This document shows, one piece after another, positions 36,001-47,892 of a stretch of 64,000 nt of DNA. Below the pieces are notes generated by a model that was given only the letters and a program-made list of their open reading frames with translations, was not told the origin of the DNA and did no database searches. Position numbers and translations under genes: made by a program. The stretch is from the NCBI RefSeq assembly GCF_024166365.1, contig NW_026060237.1:3224001-3288000 (forward strand), given 5' to 3'. Within the stretch, counting starts at the first letter, position 1; each line of letters begins with the position of its first letter. Origin of the DNA: Elephas maximus indicus. Lineage: Eukaryota > Chordata > Mammalia > Proboscidea > Elephantidae.

Positions 36001-36504
36001 GGAAATTTTAAACTTTAGTTCACTGTTGAAAAAAGTGTTCTCCAAATTAAATGCAGAATCCTCTGGAGAGACTAATAACTAGTATATTACTGCCCGTGTT
36101 CCAAGAAACAGTTGGAAATTTTAGGGATGAATTTTAAGTAGGGACTAGAGGAAGGGGGAGAGAGAGGGGTAGGAGGAGGTGGTAAAGCTGGGTCTTTTAT
36201 GATATCATTTAATAGGAGAGAATGACAGCCATGGACATTGCCATATTCAAATCGTCGTAAGGCAATCACATAACTCCTCCAGACCAAGCACCCTGGACTA
36301 CACGCGGACAAGGGCATAGGAGGGCAGGAGCCAGAGGGCTTACCTAAGGGAGCGGGGCAACTGACCTTGTGTCTGGGAAAATTCTTTTCTAAGCCAGAGA
36401 AAGTCATGCTTTCCTCATTTTCTCCTTAGGAAACAAAGTTCTCTCTGATAAAAGCCAGGCAGCCATCCCCTACAAGCTGGATAACTCCACCATCTCTGAA
36501 CTGA
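32477..36504 (+). CDS. TSPY: TSPY-like gene (testis-specific Y-encoded protein family), exon 1 frame-disrupted
   Basis: The product belongs to the TSPY/SET/NAP-1 family of histone-binding proteins, known for roles in germ cells. Coding exons as I read them: 32477 or 32615-33070, 34151-34228, 34365-34476, 34574-34719, 34820-34903 and possibly 36430-36504. Junctions are phase 0, 0, 1, 0, 0 and all introns are GT-AG. Exons 1-5 encode the SET/NAP domain with [59 protein letters not shown] and [13 protein letters not shown]. This is closer to TSPY than to the X-linked TSPYL2, which lacks [10 protein letters not shown] and has a long acidic tail. Exon 1 holds two compensating single-base frame changes (near 32712 and 32790); read literally it stops at 32759. 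It is either a damaged copy or an assembly error. Confidence 0.85.
33343..33530 (-). mobile_element. AfroSINE in TSPY intron 1, antisense
   Basis: Preceded by an A-run at 33353-33364, the complement landmarks are 'GGGGAGTCGATTCCTACACG', 'AGTAGAACTGCCCCATAAAG' and 'AGGAGCGCCTGGTGGATTGG'. Confidence 0.9.
34151..34228 (+). CDS. TSPY: TSPY-like exon 2
   Basis: A 78-bp exon of 26 codons in phase 0. It is bounded by an acceptor ending CCCCATACAG and the donor GTTAGA. It encodes [12 protein letters not shown], then [13 protein letters not shown], one of the best conserved parts of the TSPY SET/NAP domain. Confidence 0.92.
34365..34476 (+). CDS. TSPY: TSPY-like exon 3
   Basis: A 112-bp exon. Its acceptor is pyrimidine-rich (TTTCTCCCAG) and its donor is GTAAGA, leaving phase 1. 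It encodes [17 protein letters not shown], then [17 protein letters not shown], a SET/NAP beta-hairpin region. Confidence 0.92.
34574..34719 (+). CDS. TSPY: TSPY-like exon 4
   Basis: A 146-bp exon. It enters in phase 1 after TATTTCTCCAG and leaves in phase 0 at GAG|GTATGC. It encodes [19 protein letters not shown], then [19 protein letters not shown] and NRITE. This is the signature region of the TSPY family, with the FFNWF block intact. Confidence 0.93.
34820..34903 (+). CDS. TSPY: TSPY-like exon 5
   Basis: An 84-bp exon of 28 codons in phase 0. The acceptor is CACTACCAG and the donor is CAG|GTGAGG, close to consensus. It encodes [18 protein letters not shown] followed by a short basic/Met-rich end. 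Human TSPY diverges at the same point, just before its short last exon. Confidence 0.9.
34904..36429 (+). other. Putative TSPY intron 5 or 3' flank
   Basis: There is no recognised gene or young repeat. A short TG-rich microsatellite lies at 35385-35407. A purine-rich run lies around 36140-36180. Confidence 0.4.
36430..36504 (+). CDS. Candidate TSPY-like terminal exon
   Basis: A strong acceptor (pyrimidine tract then CTCCTTAG) at 36429 opens a frame in the phase expected from exon 5. It runs 24 codons (starting ETKFSL, ending TPPSLN) to TGA at 36502. A short last exon is typical of TSPY. However, the intron would be about 1.5 kb, I see no similarity to known TSPY ends and no clear AATAAA nearby. 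The true end may lie elsewhere. Confidence 0.3.
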   Translation, partial: ETKFSLIKARQPSPTSWITPPSLN

Positions 36505-36519
36505 ATAATGCAATCTCCA

Positions 36520-36684
36520 TTTGTTGTTGTTAGGTGCCCATGAATCGGTTCCCGCTTTGGGGGGACCCCAGACTACAGAGTAGGACTGCTCCATAGTGTT
36601 TCCAAGGAGCGGTTGGTGCATTCAAACTACTGACCTTTTGGTTAGCAGACAAGGCTTAACTATTCCCCAGTGGGACTCCAGACA
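36520..36684 (-). mobile_element. AfroSINE, antisense, downstream of TSPY
   Basis: Complement landmarks are 'TTGTTGTTAGGTGCCCATGA', 'GTAGGACTGCTCCATAGTG' and 'GACCTTTTGGTTAGCAGAC'. Confidence 0.88.
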
Positions 36685-36689
36685 GTTTG

Positions 36690-37859
36690 TTATGCCCCAG
36701 ATATTTTCTACGACACCTACTTTACACTTAAACATAGGGTTTTTTTTTCTTTTTTTTTGTCCTATTTTTTTCTAATGTTCAACATCATGCAGTGTGCGGT
36801 ATTCTCGTCTGATAGTGGGACTGTCCTACAAATATTTCTGCAAACACCCAGAGCCACTATACCACTGCAGAAGTGGAAGGTAGTCCATTTTGACAGTTGG
36901 GTACAGCCATTCTGGTCATGATACACCTTGTTGTCAGATCCTACCCAAGATCACTCAGGACTTTTGGTGAATACCCACCAGCCCCACGCATTACTTTTGT
37001 ATCTGGGAGAACAAACAGCTTCTTGAATCACCCACTGAGACTCGATCTTGCCCAATTCCAGGTAAGCTTGAGGAGTCCTGATACTAGCCAGATGGTGACC
37101 AAAGAGTTGGGCGTGACACCAAGGACTTCAGGAATATGCCACAATGCAGCCAATGCTATAAATGGTTACTTGGACTCCCTTATGAACTTTTTAACACACA
37201 ACGGCACAGAGACTCAAACAAGACTGATAGATTTGCCGGTGCACACACTGGGATTTCCCTAGCAGCTCCCACTCTCAGGCCAACAAGTATAGGAGAAGGG
37301 TTACACAATGGAGTCCATTTTGGGCCTGCTTTAACCTTCCCTGGCATTACAAAGAGCAAGAGAGGAAGAAAGGCAAACACACAGGCAAGAAAGTAATAAG
37401 AGAGATACACAGAGGGACACAGAGAAGGATGAAGTATGGGAAATGACCAGCCTACTGTGGGACCCGAATTCCCTGCCAATGATTTGGTCAGAGGACACCA
37501 AAGCTCCTCCCTGGGTACTTTTGCTGAGGAGCGGTAGCATGGCCTGGCGACTGAATCCTCTGAATTGCTGCAGTTAGGTTGTCAGATAAAGTGAGTCACT
37601 GGGACCAAAGTCCTGTCAGGTTTGAAATTCCTTTCATTCCTTCCTTTTTTCCTTTTTCTTGGTTTCTTTATTTGCCACCCCCCACCCCAAGACCCACACT
37701 TTGCCTGTCTCTTTCTTTATCCCATGCATTCTTTCTTCCTTGTCTCCGCAATGCCTCTCCATCTGTTTCATCTCTGTGTCTCGCTTCCTTCTTTCCTTGC
37801 TACCATTTCTGTTTAAGATTCAGTCTGTTGGAGCCAGGGCCTTCAAGGTGGCCTTAGGT
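36690..37859. other. Unassigned spacer between the TSPY copies
   Basis: I see no gene. A polypyrimidine-rich stretch runs from about 37630 to 37800 on the + strand. Short frames here look like chance. Confidence 0.45.
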
Positions 37860-38835
37860 GGGCCCATGCAGAAGTGTGTGGGAAAAGTAGTGAGAGAAGG
37901 AGGCCAACTTCAACACCCCAAGGGACATGTGAGGAAGAACCATGGTTGTGGGGTAGTAGGGGTGGGTGTGGCAATGATAGGAGGTGTGGGAGACTGTCTA
38001 TCCTAGCCACTGGTTGCTTCCCAGGTGGGCTTTGACTGCTGCTAGCCCTTCTCTGCTTGGCCTCTGAAAGCTCCTTGACCCCATGCAGAGTATGAACCAC
38101 CGAGATGTCAGCCCTGATCAGTGAAGAAGTGGAAGACAGGCCTGGCTACATGATCGATTTGGAGGTCAGGCCAGAGGTCAGGTGGGGAGGGGAGTGGGAA
38201 AGGATTTGTTCATGAAAACAGACAAGGGCAGGGCTTCCTGAAAGGCAGGTCTCCTAAAAAGATGTTTTTGCTGTCGCCATCTACTTCTTTCTGCTGTGTG
38301 GAAAAGCTTATCCATCCTAATAACCAATGCAAAAGCCACATTTCTCTTTCAGAGCAACCCCTATTTTCAGAATGAAGTCATCATTAAGAGTATGGCCTTA
38401 ACATCACTGGTAAGAAGTGGCTTCCTTGATGGGTAGGGGAGAGTGTCACCATGACCCAGCCCCTTCCCTACATTCTCCTTTTTCTCCCAGGTGTACACCA
38501 TCTCATTCCACTCTAACCCAGTAGTTTCAGGACTGTCAACATGAGGCTCAGAGCTGCAGGCATCATGACAGCAGCCTTCACTTCTTCTACTAGTTTTCTA
38601 GTCTGAACTTCTGAGGGTATATCAGGATTGCTGAGGTGGGCCTCTGTAGGTAGGGTTAGAAATGGCTTTGGTATGTTTGTAGCTGCTTTGGAAATGAGGG
38701 CTGAACCTGGCATAATCTGTCATGTTTCTACTATCAGATCATCAGTGAGGACCTAGGCATTAATTCCCTAAAGTACCACCTGAGGGAGGAAGGAAGCAGG
38801 AGAGGTGCTGGAGAGAATAGGTGATGAAGAGGTGA
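37860..38835 (+). pseudogene. TSPY pseudogene, exons 2-5 only
   Basis: The sequence aligns to the TSPY-like gene from late intron 1 to just past exon 5. Matches: intron 1 end (GGGTGGGTGTGGCAATGA and CTCCTTGACCCCAT), exon 2 at about 38089-38164, exon 3 at about 38297-38409, exon 4 at about 38491-38635 and exon 5 at about 38738-38831. Exon 2 has lost bases. The exon 3 acceptor AG is gone. Exon 4 has a one-base deletion near its start and a TAG at 38591 in the old frame. Exon 5 reaches TGA near 38822. No exon 1 or promoter is found upstream. It is a processed-free (intron-containing) duplicate, so it arose by DNA duplication. Confidence 0.9.
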
Positions 38836-38921
38836 GAATTTCATTGTGTTGTGCATAGAGTTGCCCTGAGGTGGAAGGGACACGAAGCCATCTATTGATA
38901 ACGACATGAAAAGTGGAGATT

Positions 38922-41042
38922 GAGTCCCTAATGAAAAACTGATTCACAAAGAAGAGCCATCCATATGGCTTCATGGATGGATTCTACCAAACATTTAAAG
39001 AATTAGCACAAATCCTTCTAAAATGTTTCAGAAAACTGAAGAAGAGGGATCACGTGTCACCTCATTCCATGAGGCCAGCATTCCTCCAAAAAAAGAGCAT
39101 AGAAAGACATTGCTAATAAATTAGTGACCAGTTTGTTTTATGCTCATGTAAATGTAAAGTTATTTTGTACTAAACTTTGAATCAGTTTTAAGTGCAAATG
39201 TTTTAATGATTTCCTTTCAGAATGTATATTACTGGTGCAGAGAAATACACTGGACTTAGTTCATTTTGATACTGTGTCCTACGATTTTAACTTATTTACT
39301 GTCTCTGATGCTTTTGTTTTTCTTTTTTGTGGATTTTGTAGAATTTTTTTATCATAAATTTATATTATATGTGGAAGGAGATCGTTTTGCTTTTTCACTT
39401 CTGATTTGATGCCATCTATATCTTGCTAAATTTCTCTGGCTAGAGCTTTGGGCGTACTGTTGAATACAGATGGCAAAAGCAGGCGTCCTGCTTTTGTTCT
39501 TGGCAATAGTGGGGTGTTTCTAGTACTTATTGAACGCGATGCTAGTTTGGGGTTTTTAATTTTCTCCTGAGGTTAAGCATCCTTCTATTTCTAGTTTGAG
39601 GGTTTTCATCATGAAACACTGCTGGGTTTCGTCCAGTTTGCTTCTGTACTGAGATGATGTAAATTTGCTCTTCGTTCTCTCAATGTGCTGTATTATGCGT
39701 ATGAATTTTTACATATTCAGCCAACTTGTATGATGGTATTCCCATCAAACCTTCTGTTTGAACATGGAAAATAATCCTGTAATTATCTGCCGGATTTTGC
39801 TAGTATTCTCTTCAGGATTTTTGCAGGCATATCCATAAAACGTATTTCTATGTAGTTGTTTTGTTGTTTCCCTACTGGTGTATTTTTCTAGCTTTGATAT
39901 CAAAGTAATGTTAGACTCATAGAATGAGATAGAAAGTGTTCTCTAAGGTAGTCCTTTTGGAAGACCTTTACTTTGGCTCATCTCTTGGTGTTTTACTTTT
40001 CCACTAAGATGAACAAGAGAAAAGTGGTAAGACTGCACCTCATTGATAGAGTAGTCTTGGCAGTCATTCTGTTCTCATTCCTCTTCTCAAGTGGGAGACT
40101 CTCAGGGTTCTCCATTCAGTGTAATGCTGGCTGTTGTTTTTTTTATATAAGCACCTCATTCATTTTCAAAAATTTCCCTTCTATGCATATACTGTGACAA
40201 TTTTTATTAGGAAAGGGTGTTGAATCATATCAAACACCTTTTCTCCATCTATTGAGACAATCATGTAGCTCTGTTACTTTGCTGTCATTGTGGTGTGTTA
40301 CACTGATAAATTATACAATGTTGAATCATCATTGTGTACCTGCGATAAATCCAAACTGTTCATGGTATATAATTCTTTTAATATGTTCCAGTTTTCTGCT
40401 CACCAGTATTTTATTCAGAATTTTTTTCGTGTATATTCATGAGGGATACTGGTCTGTGGTTTTTGTGTTGTTTTGTTGTTTCCTTGTCTAGCTTTGAAAT
40501 CTGGGTTATCTTTCCTTTATAGAATGACTTATGGAGTATTGCTATCTGTTCTATAGTTTAGAAGAGTTTGAGGAAAAAGGTGTTGCTTTTTCTCTGAATA
40601 TTTGGTAAAGTACGCCAGTTAATTAATTTGGTCCCATGATTTCTTGTTACTGGAAAGTTTTAGCTTCAATCTCTTCTCTTATGAGTTTGTTGAGATTTTC
40701 TACCTCTTTTTTGTTAGCTTAGGTATGTGTTTCAAGGGAACAACCCATTTTATTTACATTTTAAATTTTTTGGAATACAACTTTTTATGGTACTCTGTTG
40801 TCCTTTTTATTTCTCTTATATCTGTTGTAATGTCTTCTATTTCATTTCTTATTTTTGTTATTTGCACCCTGTGACTTTTGTCAGTTTAGCTGAAGAGTTG
40901 CAACTTTACTGCCATTTTCAAAGTACCAACTTTTGGCTTTGTTGATTTTCTCTGTTGTTCTTCTGTTCTTCATTTATTTCTGATATGATCTCTATTTACC
41001 TCAATTGAAATGCTTTCTCATCTCTGTCAAAAATTATTAGTC
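38922..41042. mobile_element. Old L1 ORF2 with internal inversion
   Basis: 38922-39150 is sense ORF2 (GGATGGATTCTACCAAACAT, encoding GFYQTF). About 39160-41042 is antisense ORF2, with complement blocks such as 'CTGGCTAGAGCTTTGGGCGT' and 'CTTTTGGCTTTGTTGATTTT'. The same sense-to-antisense switch appears at 52.75-54.4 kb, so the inversion predates a duplication. Both arms are dead. Confidence 0.75.
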
Positions 41043-44000
41043 TCGGGTGGAGCCAAGATGGCGGAATAGGCAGACGCTTCTTGCGAGCCCCCTTTACAAC
41101 AAAGACCCGAAAAAAAAAGTAAAACGAGTATATTTGTGGCAAGCTGGGAGCTCTGAGCTTCAAAGGCAAGATTAGAACACGAACTGAGGGACGGGGGAAG
41201 GAAGAGACCATTCAGATGCAGAGAGGAATTACCTGACCTGAATCACGGGAGCCCTCAGACACCATTCCTGGAGTGGCAGCAGCGGCAGGCTGTTACTAGC
41301 AGTCGGCCGCAGTTTCCTCAGGGAGAAGCAGCCAGCCACACAACCTACTCACACCTCCAGAACCTGAGGAGAACGGCGCTCTTGGCAAAAGCTAAGTACT
41401 TGTGTATATTTTATTGTGCCCCCCAAACCACAGACCGGCTTCAGCGGCTGAATTCCCTGGGCCTGAAATAGGCACTGTTGAGCATCTAGAGCCATCCTCC
41501 TGGCCTTTGGGAAGGAAAAAAATTGCATTTGGGGGAAAAGATAATTTGCTAGTTCCACTAACCAGGGGAGCTTAGGACAGAAGCGGCTCCTGTCCAGGCA
41601 TAAACAATCCATGGACCTTGAGCAACTTTCCCTTCTGCATGGACCTTTGTGGGCATATTTTGGGAGAATAGGTCCTATTAGGCAGACTCCAACCATTTTC
41701 GCTGTGTGGTACAGAGGTGGGTGTTTGATGTATGACATTGCTTTGCCTATTAAACAAGGTCCTCCGCTACGGAGATCATGGGCCTAAGGACTGGTAGCTC
41801 CACTCAGGTCACCCAGCCACCTGCAACAGGGGTCCAAAGATGACTAGTACCTCCCAGTACCTACAAGCAAAAACTTTGGGTACCCATGGTCCATCTGCAG
41901 AATCCACCCACCTGCATGCTCTAGGGATCGCGGACATGCTTTCCTCAGAGACACTCAGCGGTCGGTACTCAGCCCCCCCCCCCGCCTTGCTCAGAGTGTG
42001 ACCCCCTGCTGCAATCAGGTACCGGTATATACGCCAATCACCCCTGCCCCTCTAAGCTTGTAGGACAGAGTCTGTACCATACACTTGATGATCAGCTACC
42101 TGGAAACCTGAGCTGAATTCATACAAGAAAACTGAATGGTCTTCTAGACTGAAATACCTGATAACAGCTCTAACCAGCTGGGGACCAGACGTCAGAGTTC
42201 CAAAGGTGAAAATAATCAAGCAAGCTCACTCAAGCAACACATAGGGGTATACCAAAACAAAACAAAGCAAGAAGCTACGACTCAGTAAGCAAGCATAAAC
42301 TAATACAATAACTTAGAGATGGCTTGAAGACAACAGTCAATATCAAATCACATAAAGGAATAGACGATGATCACCTCAACAAGCTCTGAGAACAAAGAAT
42401 CCAGGGATCTTCTAGATGACAGTGCATTCCTGGAATTAGCAGTTGCAGAATAGAAAAGTTTAATACACAGAACCCTTCAGGACATAAGGAAGGAAATGAA
42501 GCAAGATGCAGAACAAGCCAAGGAACACACAGATAAAGCAACTGAAAATTAGAAAGATTATTCAGGAACATAATGAAAAATTTAATAAACTGGAAATATC
42601 CTTAGACAGCAATCAGAAATTCAGAAGATTAACAATAAAATTACAGAAGTAGAAAACTCAATAGAAAGTCAGAAGAGCAGAATTGAGCAAGTAGAAGCTA
42701 GAATTTCTGAACTTGAAGATAAATCACTTGGCACTAATATATTGGAAGGAAAATCAGATAAAAGAATTTTAAAAAATGAAGAAAACTTAAGAATCATGTG
42801 GGACTCAATTAAGAAAATTAGCCTATAAGTGATTGCAGTACCAGAACAGGGAGGGATAACAGAAGATACAGAGAGAACTGTAGAAAACTTCCCTGATACT
42901 GTGAAAGTTGAGAAGATATCTATCCAAGATGCTCATCAAGCTCCACATAAGGTAGATGTTAAAAGAAGTCACCGAGATGTATTATAATCAAACTTGCCAA
43001 AACCACTGATAAAAAGAGAATTATAAGAGCAGGGAGGGATAAACAAAAAGCCACCTACAAAGGAGAGCCAATAAGAATTAGCTCGGACTACTCAGCAGAA
43101 ACCGTGCAGGCAAGAAGGCAATGGGATGACATATGTAAAAAAATTGCCTGCCAAAAATCATATATTCAGCAAACTGTCTCTTAAATATGAAGGTGAAATT
43201 CAGACATTTCCAGATAAACACAAGTTGAGGGAATTCATAAAAAAACAACCCAAAACTCCAAGAAATACTAAAGGGAGTTCTTTGGTTAGAAAATCAATAA
43301 TGTATCAAATGGTACAACCACTTTGGAAATCGATTTGGTGCTTCCTTAAAAAGCTAGAAATAGAACTACCATACAATCCAGCAATCCCACTCCTTGAATA
43401 TATCCTAGAGAAATAAGAGCCTTTATAAGAACAGATATATGCACACCCATGTTTATTGCAACACTGTTTAGAATAGCAAAAAGATGGAAGCAAACAACGT
43501 GCCCATCAACAGATGAATGGATAAATAAATCATGGTGTATGCACACAATGGAATAGCAGGCATTCATAAAGAACTGTGAGGAATCTGTGCAACATTTCAT
43601 AACATGGAGGAACCTGGAAGGCATTATGTTGAGTGAAATTAGCCAGTTGCAAAAAGACAAATATTGTATAAGACCACTATTATAAGAACTTGAGAAATAG
43701 TTTAAACTGAGAAGAAAACATTCTTTTGTGGTTACGAGAGGAAGGAGGGAGGAATGGTGGGACAGGGGTATTCACTAATTAGTTGGTAGATAAGAACTAC
43801 TTTACGTGAAGGGAAAGACAACATACATTACAGGTGAATTCAGCACAATTGGACTAAACCAAAAGCAAAAATTTTCCTGAATAAACTGAACGTTTCAAAG
43901 GCCAGTGTACCAGGGGCAGCAGTTTGGGGACCATGATTTCAGGGGACATCTAAGTCAATTGGCATAATAAAATCTGTTAAGAAAACATTCTGCATCCCAC

Positions 44001-44686
44001 TTTGAAGAGTGGGGTCTGGGGTCTTAAACACTAGCAAGTAGCCATCTAAGATGCATCAATTGGTCTCAGCCCACCTGGATCAAAGGAGAATGAAGGACAC
44101 AAGGTGATTACAACCCCAAGAGACAGAAAGGGCCACATGAACCAGCGACTTCATCCTGAGGCCAGAAGAACTAGATGGTGCCCAACTACAACTGATGACT
44201 GCCCTGACAGGGAACACAACAGAGAATCTGTGAGGGAGCAGGAGAGCAGTGGGATGCAGACCCCAAATTCTCATTAAAAAGACCAGACTTAATGGTCTGA
44301 CTGAGACTGGAAGGATCTCAGTGGTCATGGGCCCCATACCTTCTATTGCCCCAGGACAGGAACCATTCCCGAAGCCAACCGCTCAGACATAGATTGGACT
44401 GGACAGTGGGTTGGAGATGGATGCTGATGAGGAGTGAGCATCTCAGATCAGGTGGACACTTCAGACTATGTTGGCATCTCCTGCCTGGAGGGGAGATGAG
44501 ATGGTAGAGAGGATTAGAAGCTGGCAAAATGGACATGAAAAGAGAGAGTGGAGGGGAAAAGCGGGCTTTCTTATTAGGGGGAGAGTAATTGGGAGTATAT
44601 AGCAAGTTGTATATAAGGTTTACTTAAAAGGCTGACTTGACTTGTAAACTTTCACTTAAAGCACAATAAAAATTATAAAAAAAAAG
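41043..44686 (+). mobile_element. Half-L1 (HAL1-like) element, copy 1
   Basis: It starts with an L1 5' end ('GGAGCCAAGATGGCGGAATA') and a 5' UTR to about 42315. A decayed ORF1 follows (ATG at 42319 followed by TGA two codons on; more stops). At about 43303 it jumps directly to the end of ORF2 ('ATGGTACAACCACTTTGG'). The usual 3' UTR and an A-tail near 44680 complete it. About 3.9 kb of ORF2, including endonuclease and RT, is missing. Half-L1s of this build are known as HAL1 and must borrow the L1 machinery. The same junction recurs in the copy at 59.1 kb. Confidence 0.85.
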
Positions 44687-44689
44687 AGA

Positions 44690-44922
44690 AGCAAGTAGAG
44701 AGACAGGGTACCCATAGCACTGAGAAAGAAGAGCCAAGAGCACACATCCTTTGGATCCAGGGTCCTGGTGCTAAAAAGACCCTAGACCAGGGAAGACTGA
44801 TAACAAAGACCTTCCTCTAGAGCCCACAGAGAAAAGAAAGACTTCACCTGGAAATGATGCCTAAATTTGGACTTGTAGCCTATTAGACTATGAGAGAATA
44901 AATTTCTCTTTGTTGAAGCCAA
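44690..44922 (+). repeat. LTR-like fragment (MaLR-like)
   Basis: It ends with 'ACTATGAGAGAATAAATTTC' then 'TCTTTGTTGAAGCCAATT', like the minus-strand piece at 14.1-14.65 kb. It is cut by the L1 that starts at 44923. Confidence 0.5.
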
Positions 44923-47892
44923 TTAAAAAAAAAGCAGGAGTGGCAATATTAATTTCTGACAAAATAGACTTTCAACTTAAATCCATCATAAAGCATAAGG
45001 AAGGACACCATATAATCATTAAAGGGACAATACGCCAAGAAGATATAACCATATTAAATATTTATGCACCCAGTGGCAGGGCTGCAACATAGATAAAACA
45101 AACTCTATCAGCATTGAAATGTGAGATAGACAGCTCCGCAATAATAGTAGGAGACTTCAACACACCACTTTCAGAGAAGGACAGGACATACAGAAAGAAG
45201 CTCAATGAAGACGTGGAAGACCGAAATGCCACAATCAGCCAAGTTGACCTTGTAGACACATACAGAACACCCAACAGCAACCAAGTATACTTTCTTTTCT
45301 AGTGCACATGGAACATTCTCTAGAATAGACCACAAATTAGGTCATAAAGAAAGCCTTAGCAGAATCCAAAACACTGGAATGTTACAAAGCATCTTCTCTG
45401 ACCAAAAGGCCATAAAAGTGGAAATCAATAACAGGAAAAGAAATCGATACTTGGAAACTGAACAATACTCTGCTTGAAAAAGACTGGATTATAGAAGACA
45501 TTAAGGATGGAATATAGAAATCCATAGAATCCAATGAGAATGAAAACACTTCCTATCAGAACCTTTGGGACACAGCAAAAGCGGTATTCAGAGGCCAATT
45601 TATATCAATAAATCCACATATACAAAAAGAAGAAAGGGTGAAAATCAAAGAATTATCGCTACAACTTGAACAAATAGAGAGCAAGAAAAGAAACCCACAG
45701 GCATCAGAAGAAAACAAATAATAATAATTAGAGCTGAACTAAATGAAATAGAAAACAGAAAAACAATTGAAAGAATTAACAAAACTAAAAGTTGTTTTTT
45801 TGAAAAAATCAACAAAATTGATAATCCAGTGGCCAAACTGACAAAAGAAAAACAGGAGAGGAAGCAAGTAACTCAAATAAGAAATGAGATGAGCGATATT
45901 ACAACAGACCCAACTGAAATTAAAAGAATCATATCAGATAACTATGGAAGACTATACTCAAACAAATTTGAAAACCTAGAAAAATTGGATGAATTCCTAG
46001 AAACACACTACCTACCAAAACTAACACAAATGGAGGTAGAACAATTAAATAGACCCATAACAAAAGAAGAGATTGAAAAGGTTATTAAAAAACTCCCAAC
46101 AAAAAAAAGCCCTGGTCTGGATGGCTTCACTGCAGAGTTATACCAAACTTTCAGAGAAGAGTTAACACCACTACTACTAAAGGTATTTCAGAGCATAGAA
46201 AAGGATGGAATACTACCAAACCCATTCTATGAAGCCACCATATTCCTGACACCAAAACCAGGTAAAGACACCACAAAAAAAGAAAATTATAGACCTATAT
46301 CCCTCATGAACGTAGATGCAAAAATCCTCAACAAAATTCTAGCCAATAGATTCAACAACATATTAAAAAGTAATTCGCCATGACCAAGTGGGATTCATAC
46401 CAGGTATGCAGGGATGGTTCAACATTAGAAAAACAATTAAAGTAATCCTCCACATAAATAAAACAAAGGACAAGAATGACATGATTTTATAAACTGATGC
46501 AGAAAAGGCATTTGACTAAGTTCAACACCCATTCGTGATAAAAAAAACTCTCAGCAAAATAGAAATAGAAGGAAAATTCCTCAACATAATAAAGGGCAAT
46601 TATACACAGCCAATAGCCAACATCACCCTAAATGGAGAGAGTCTGAAAGCATTCCCATTGAGATCCAGAACCAGACAAGGGTGCCCTTTATCACTGCTCT
46701 TATTCAACATTGTGTTGGAGGTCCTAGCCAGAGCAATTAGGCTAGATAAAGAAATAAAGGGCATCCAGATTGTCAAGGAAGAAGTCAAAGTATCTCTAGT
46801 TGGAGATGACATGATCTTATACACAGAAAACCCTAAGGAATCCTCCAGAAAGCTACTGAAACTAATAGAAGAGTTCAGCAGATTATCAGGATACAAGATA
46901 AACGTACAAAAATCAGTTGGATTCCTCTACAACAACAAAAGAACATCGAAGAGGAAATCACCAAATCAATGTCATTTACAGTAGCCCCCAAGAAGATAAA
47001 ATACTTATGAATAAATCTTACCAGACATATTAAAGACTTATACAAAGAAAATTACAGTACACTTCTGCAAGAAACCAAAAGAGACTTACATAATTGGAAG
47101 AACATACCTTGCTCGTGGATAAGAAGACTTAACATTATAAAAATGTCTATTCTACCAAAACCGAACTATACATTTAATGCAATTCTGATCCAAATCTCAA
47201 CAGCATTCTTTAATGAGATGGAGAAACAAATCACCAACTTCACATGGAAGGGAAAGAGGCCCCAGATAAATAAGACATTACTGAAAAAGAAGAACAAAGT
47301 GGGAGGACTTATTTTACCTGATTTTAGAACCTATTATACTGCCACAGTAGTCAAAACAGCCTGGGACTGGTACAACAACAGATACATAGACCAATGGAAC
47401 AGAATTGAGAATCCAGACATAAACCCATCCGCATATGAGCAGCTGATATTTGACAAAGGCCCTGAAACAGTTAAATGGGGAAAAGACAGTCTTTTTAACA
47501 AATGTTGCTGGCATAAGTGAATATCCATCTACAAAAATATGAAAAAAGACCCATACCTCACTCCATGCACAAAAACGAGCTCAAAATGGATCAATGACCT
47601 AAATATAAATTCTAAAACGATAAGGATCATGGAGGAAAAAATACGGACAATGTTAGGAGCCCAAATAAGTGGCATAAACAGTATATAAAACATGATTAAG
47701 AATGCAGAAGAAAAACTAGATAACTGGGAGCTCCTAAAAATCAAACTCCTATGCTCATCCAAAGACTTCACCACAAGAGTGAAAAGACTACCTACAGACT
47801 GGGAAAACGTTTTTAGCTATGACATTTCTGATCAGAGCCTGATCTCTTAACATCTACGTGATACTGCAAAAACTCAGCTACAAAAAGACAAA
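44923..47892 (+). mobile_element. L1 element, 5'-truncated in ORF2, first part
   Basis: It starts in the endonuclease domain after an A-run. Endonuclease frames lie at 44910-45092 and 45114-45302 (VGDFNTPLS). A linker and RT frame lies at 45829-46383 (184 codons). Further RT at 46535-46984 carries VGDD in place of FADD, and a thumb frame follows at 47143-47520. The element is interrupted at about 47892 by the antisense RTE and resumes at about 51100. Confidence 0.92.

Noticed and set aside
37579..37857. Low-complexity Ser/Phe/Leu/Pro frame in the pyrimidine-rich stretch
   Set aside because: A polypyrimidine run gives such translations in any frame. There is no domain and no exon context.
40644..40945. 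Hydrophobic, membrane-like small open frames
   Set aside because: They are the antisense of L1 ORF2, whose A-rich coding strand always yields Phe/Leu/Ile-rich complements.
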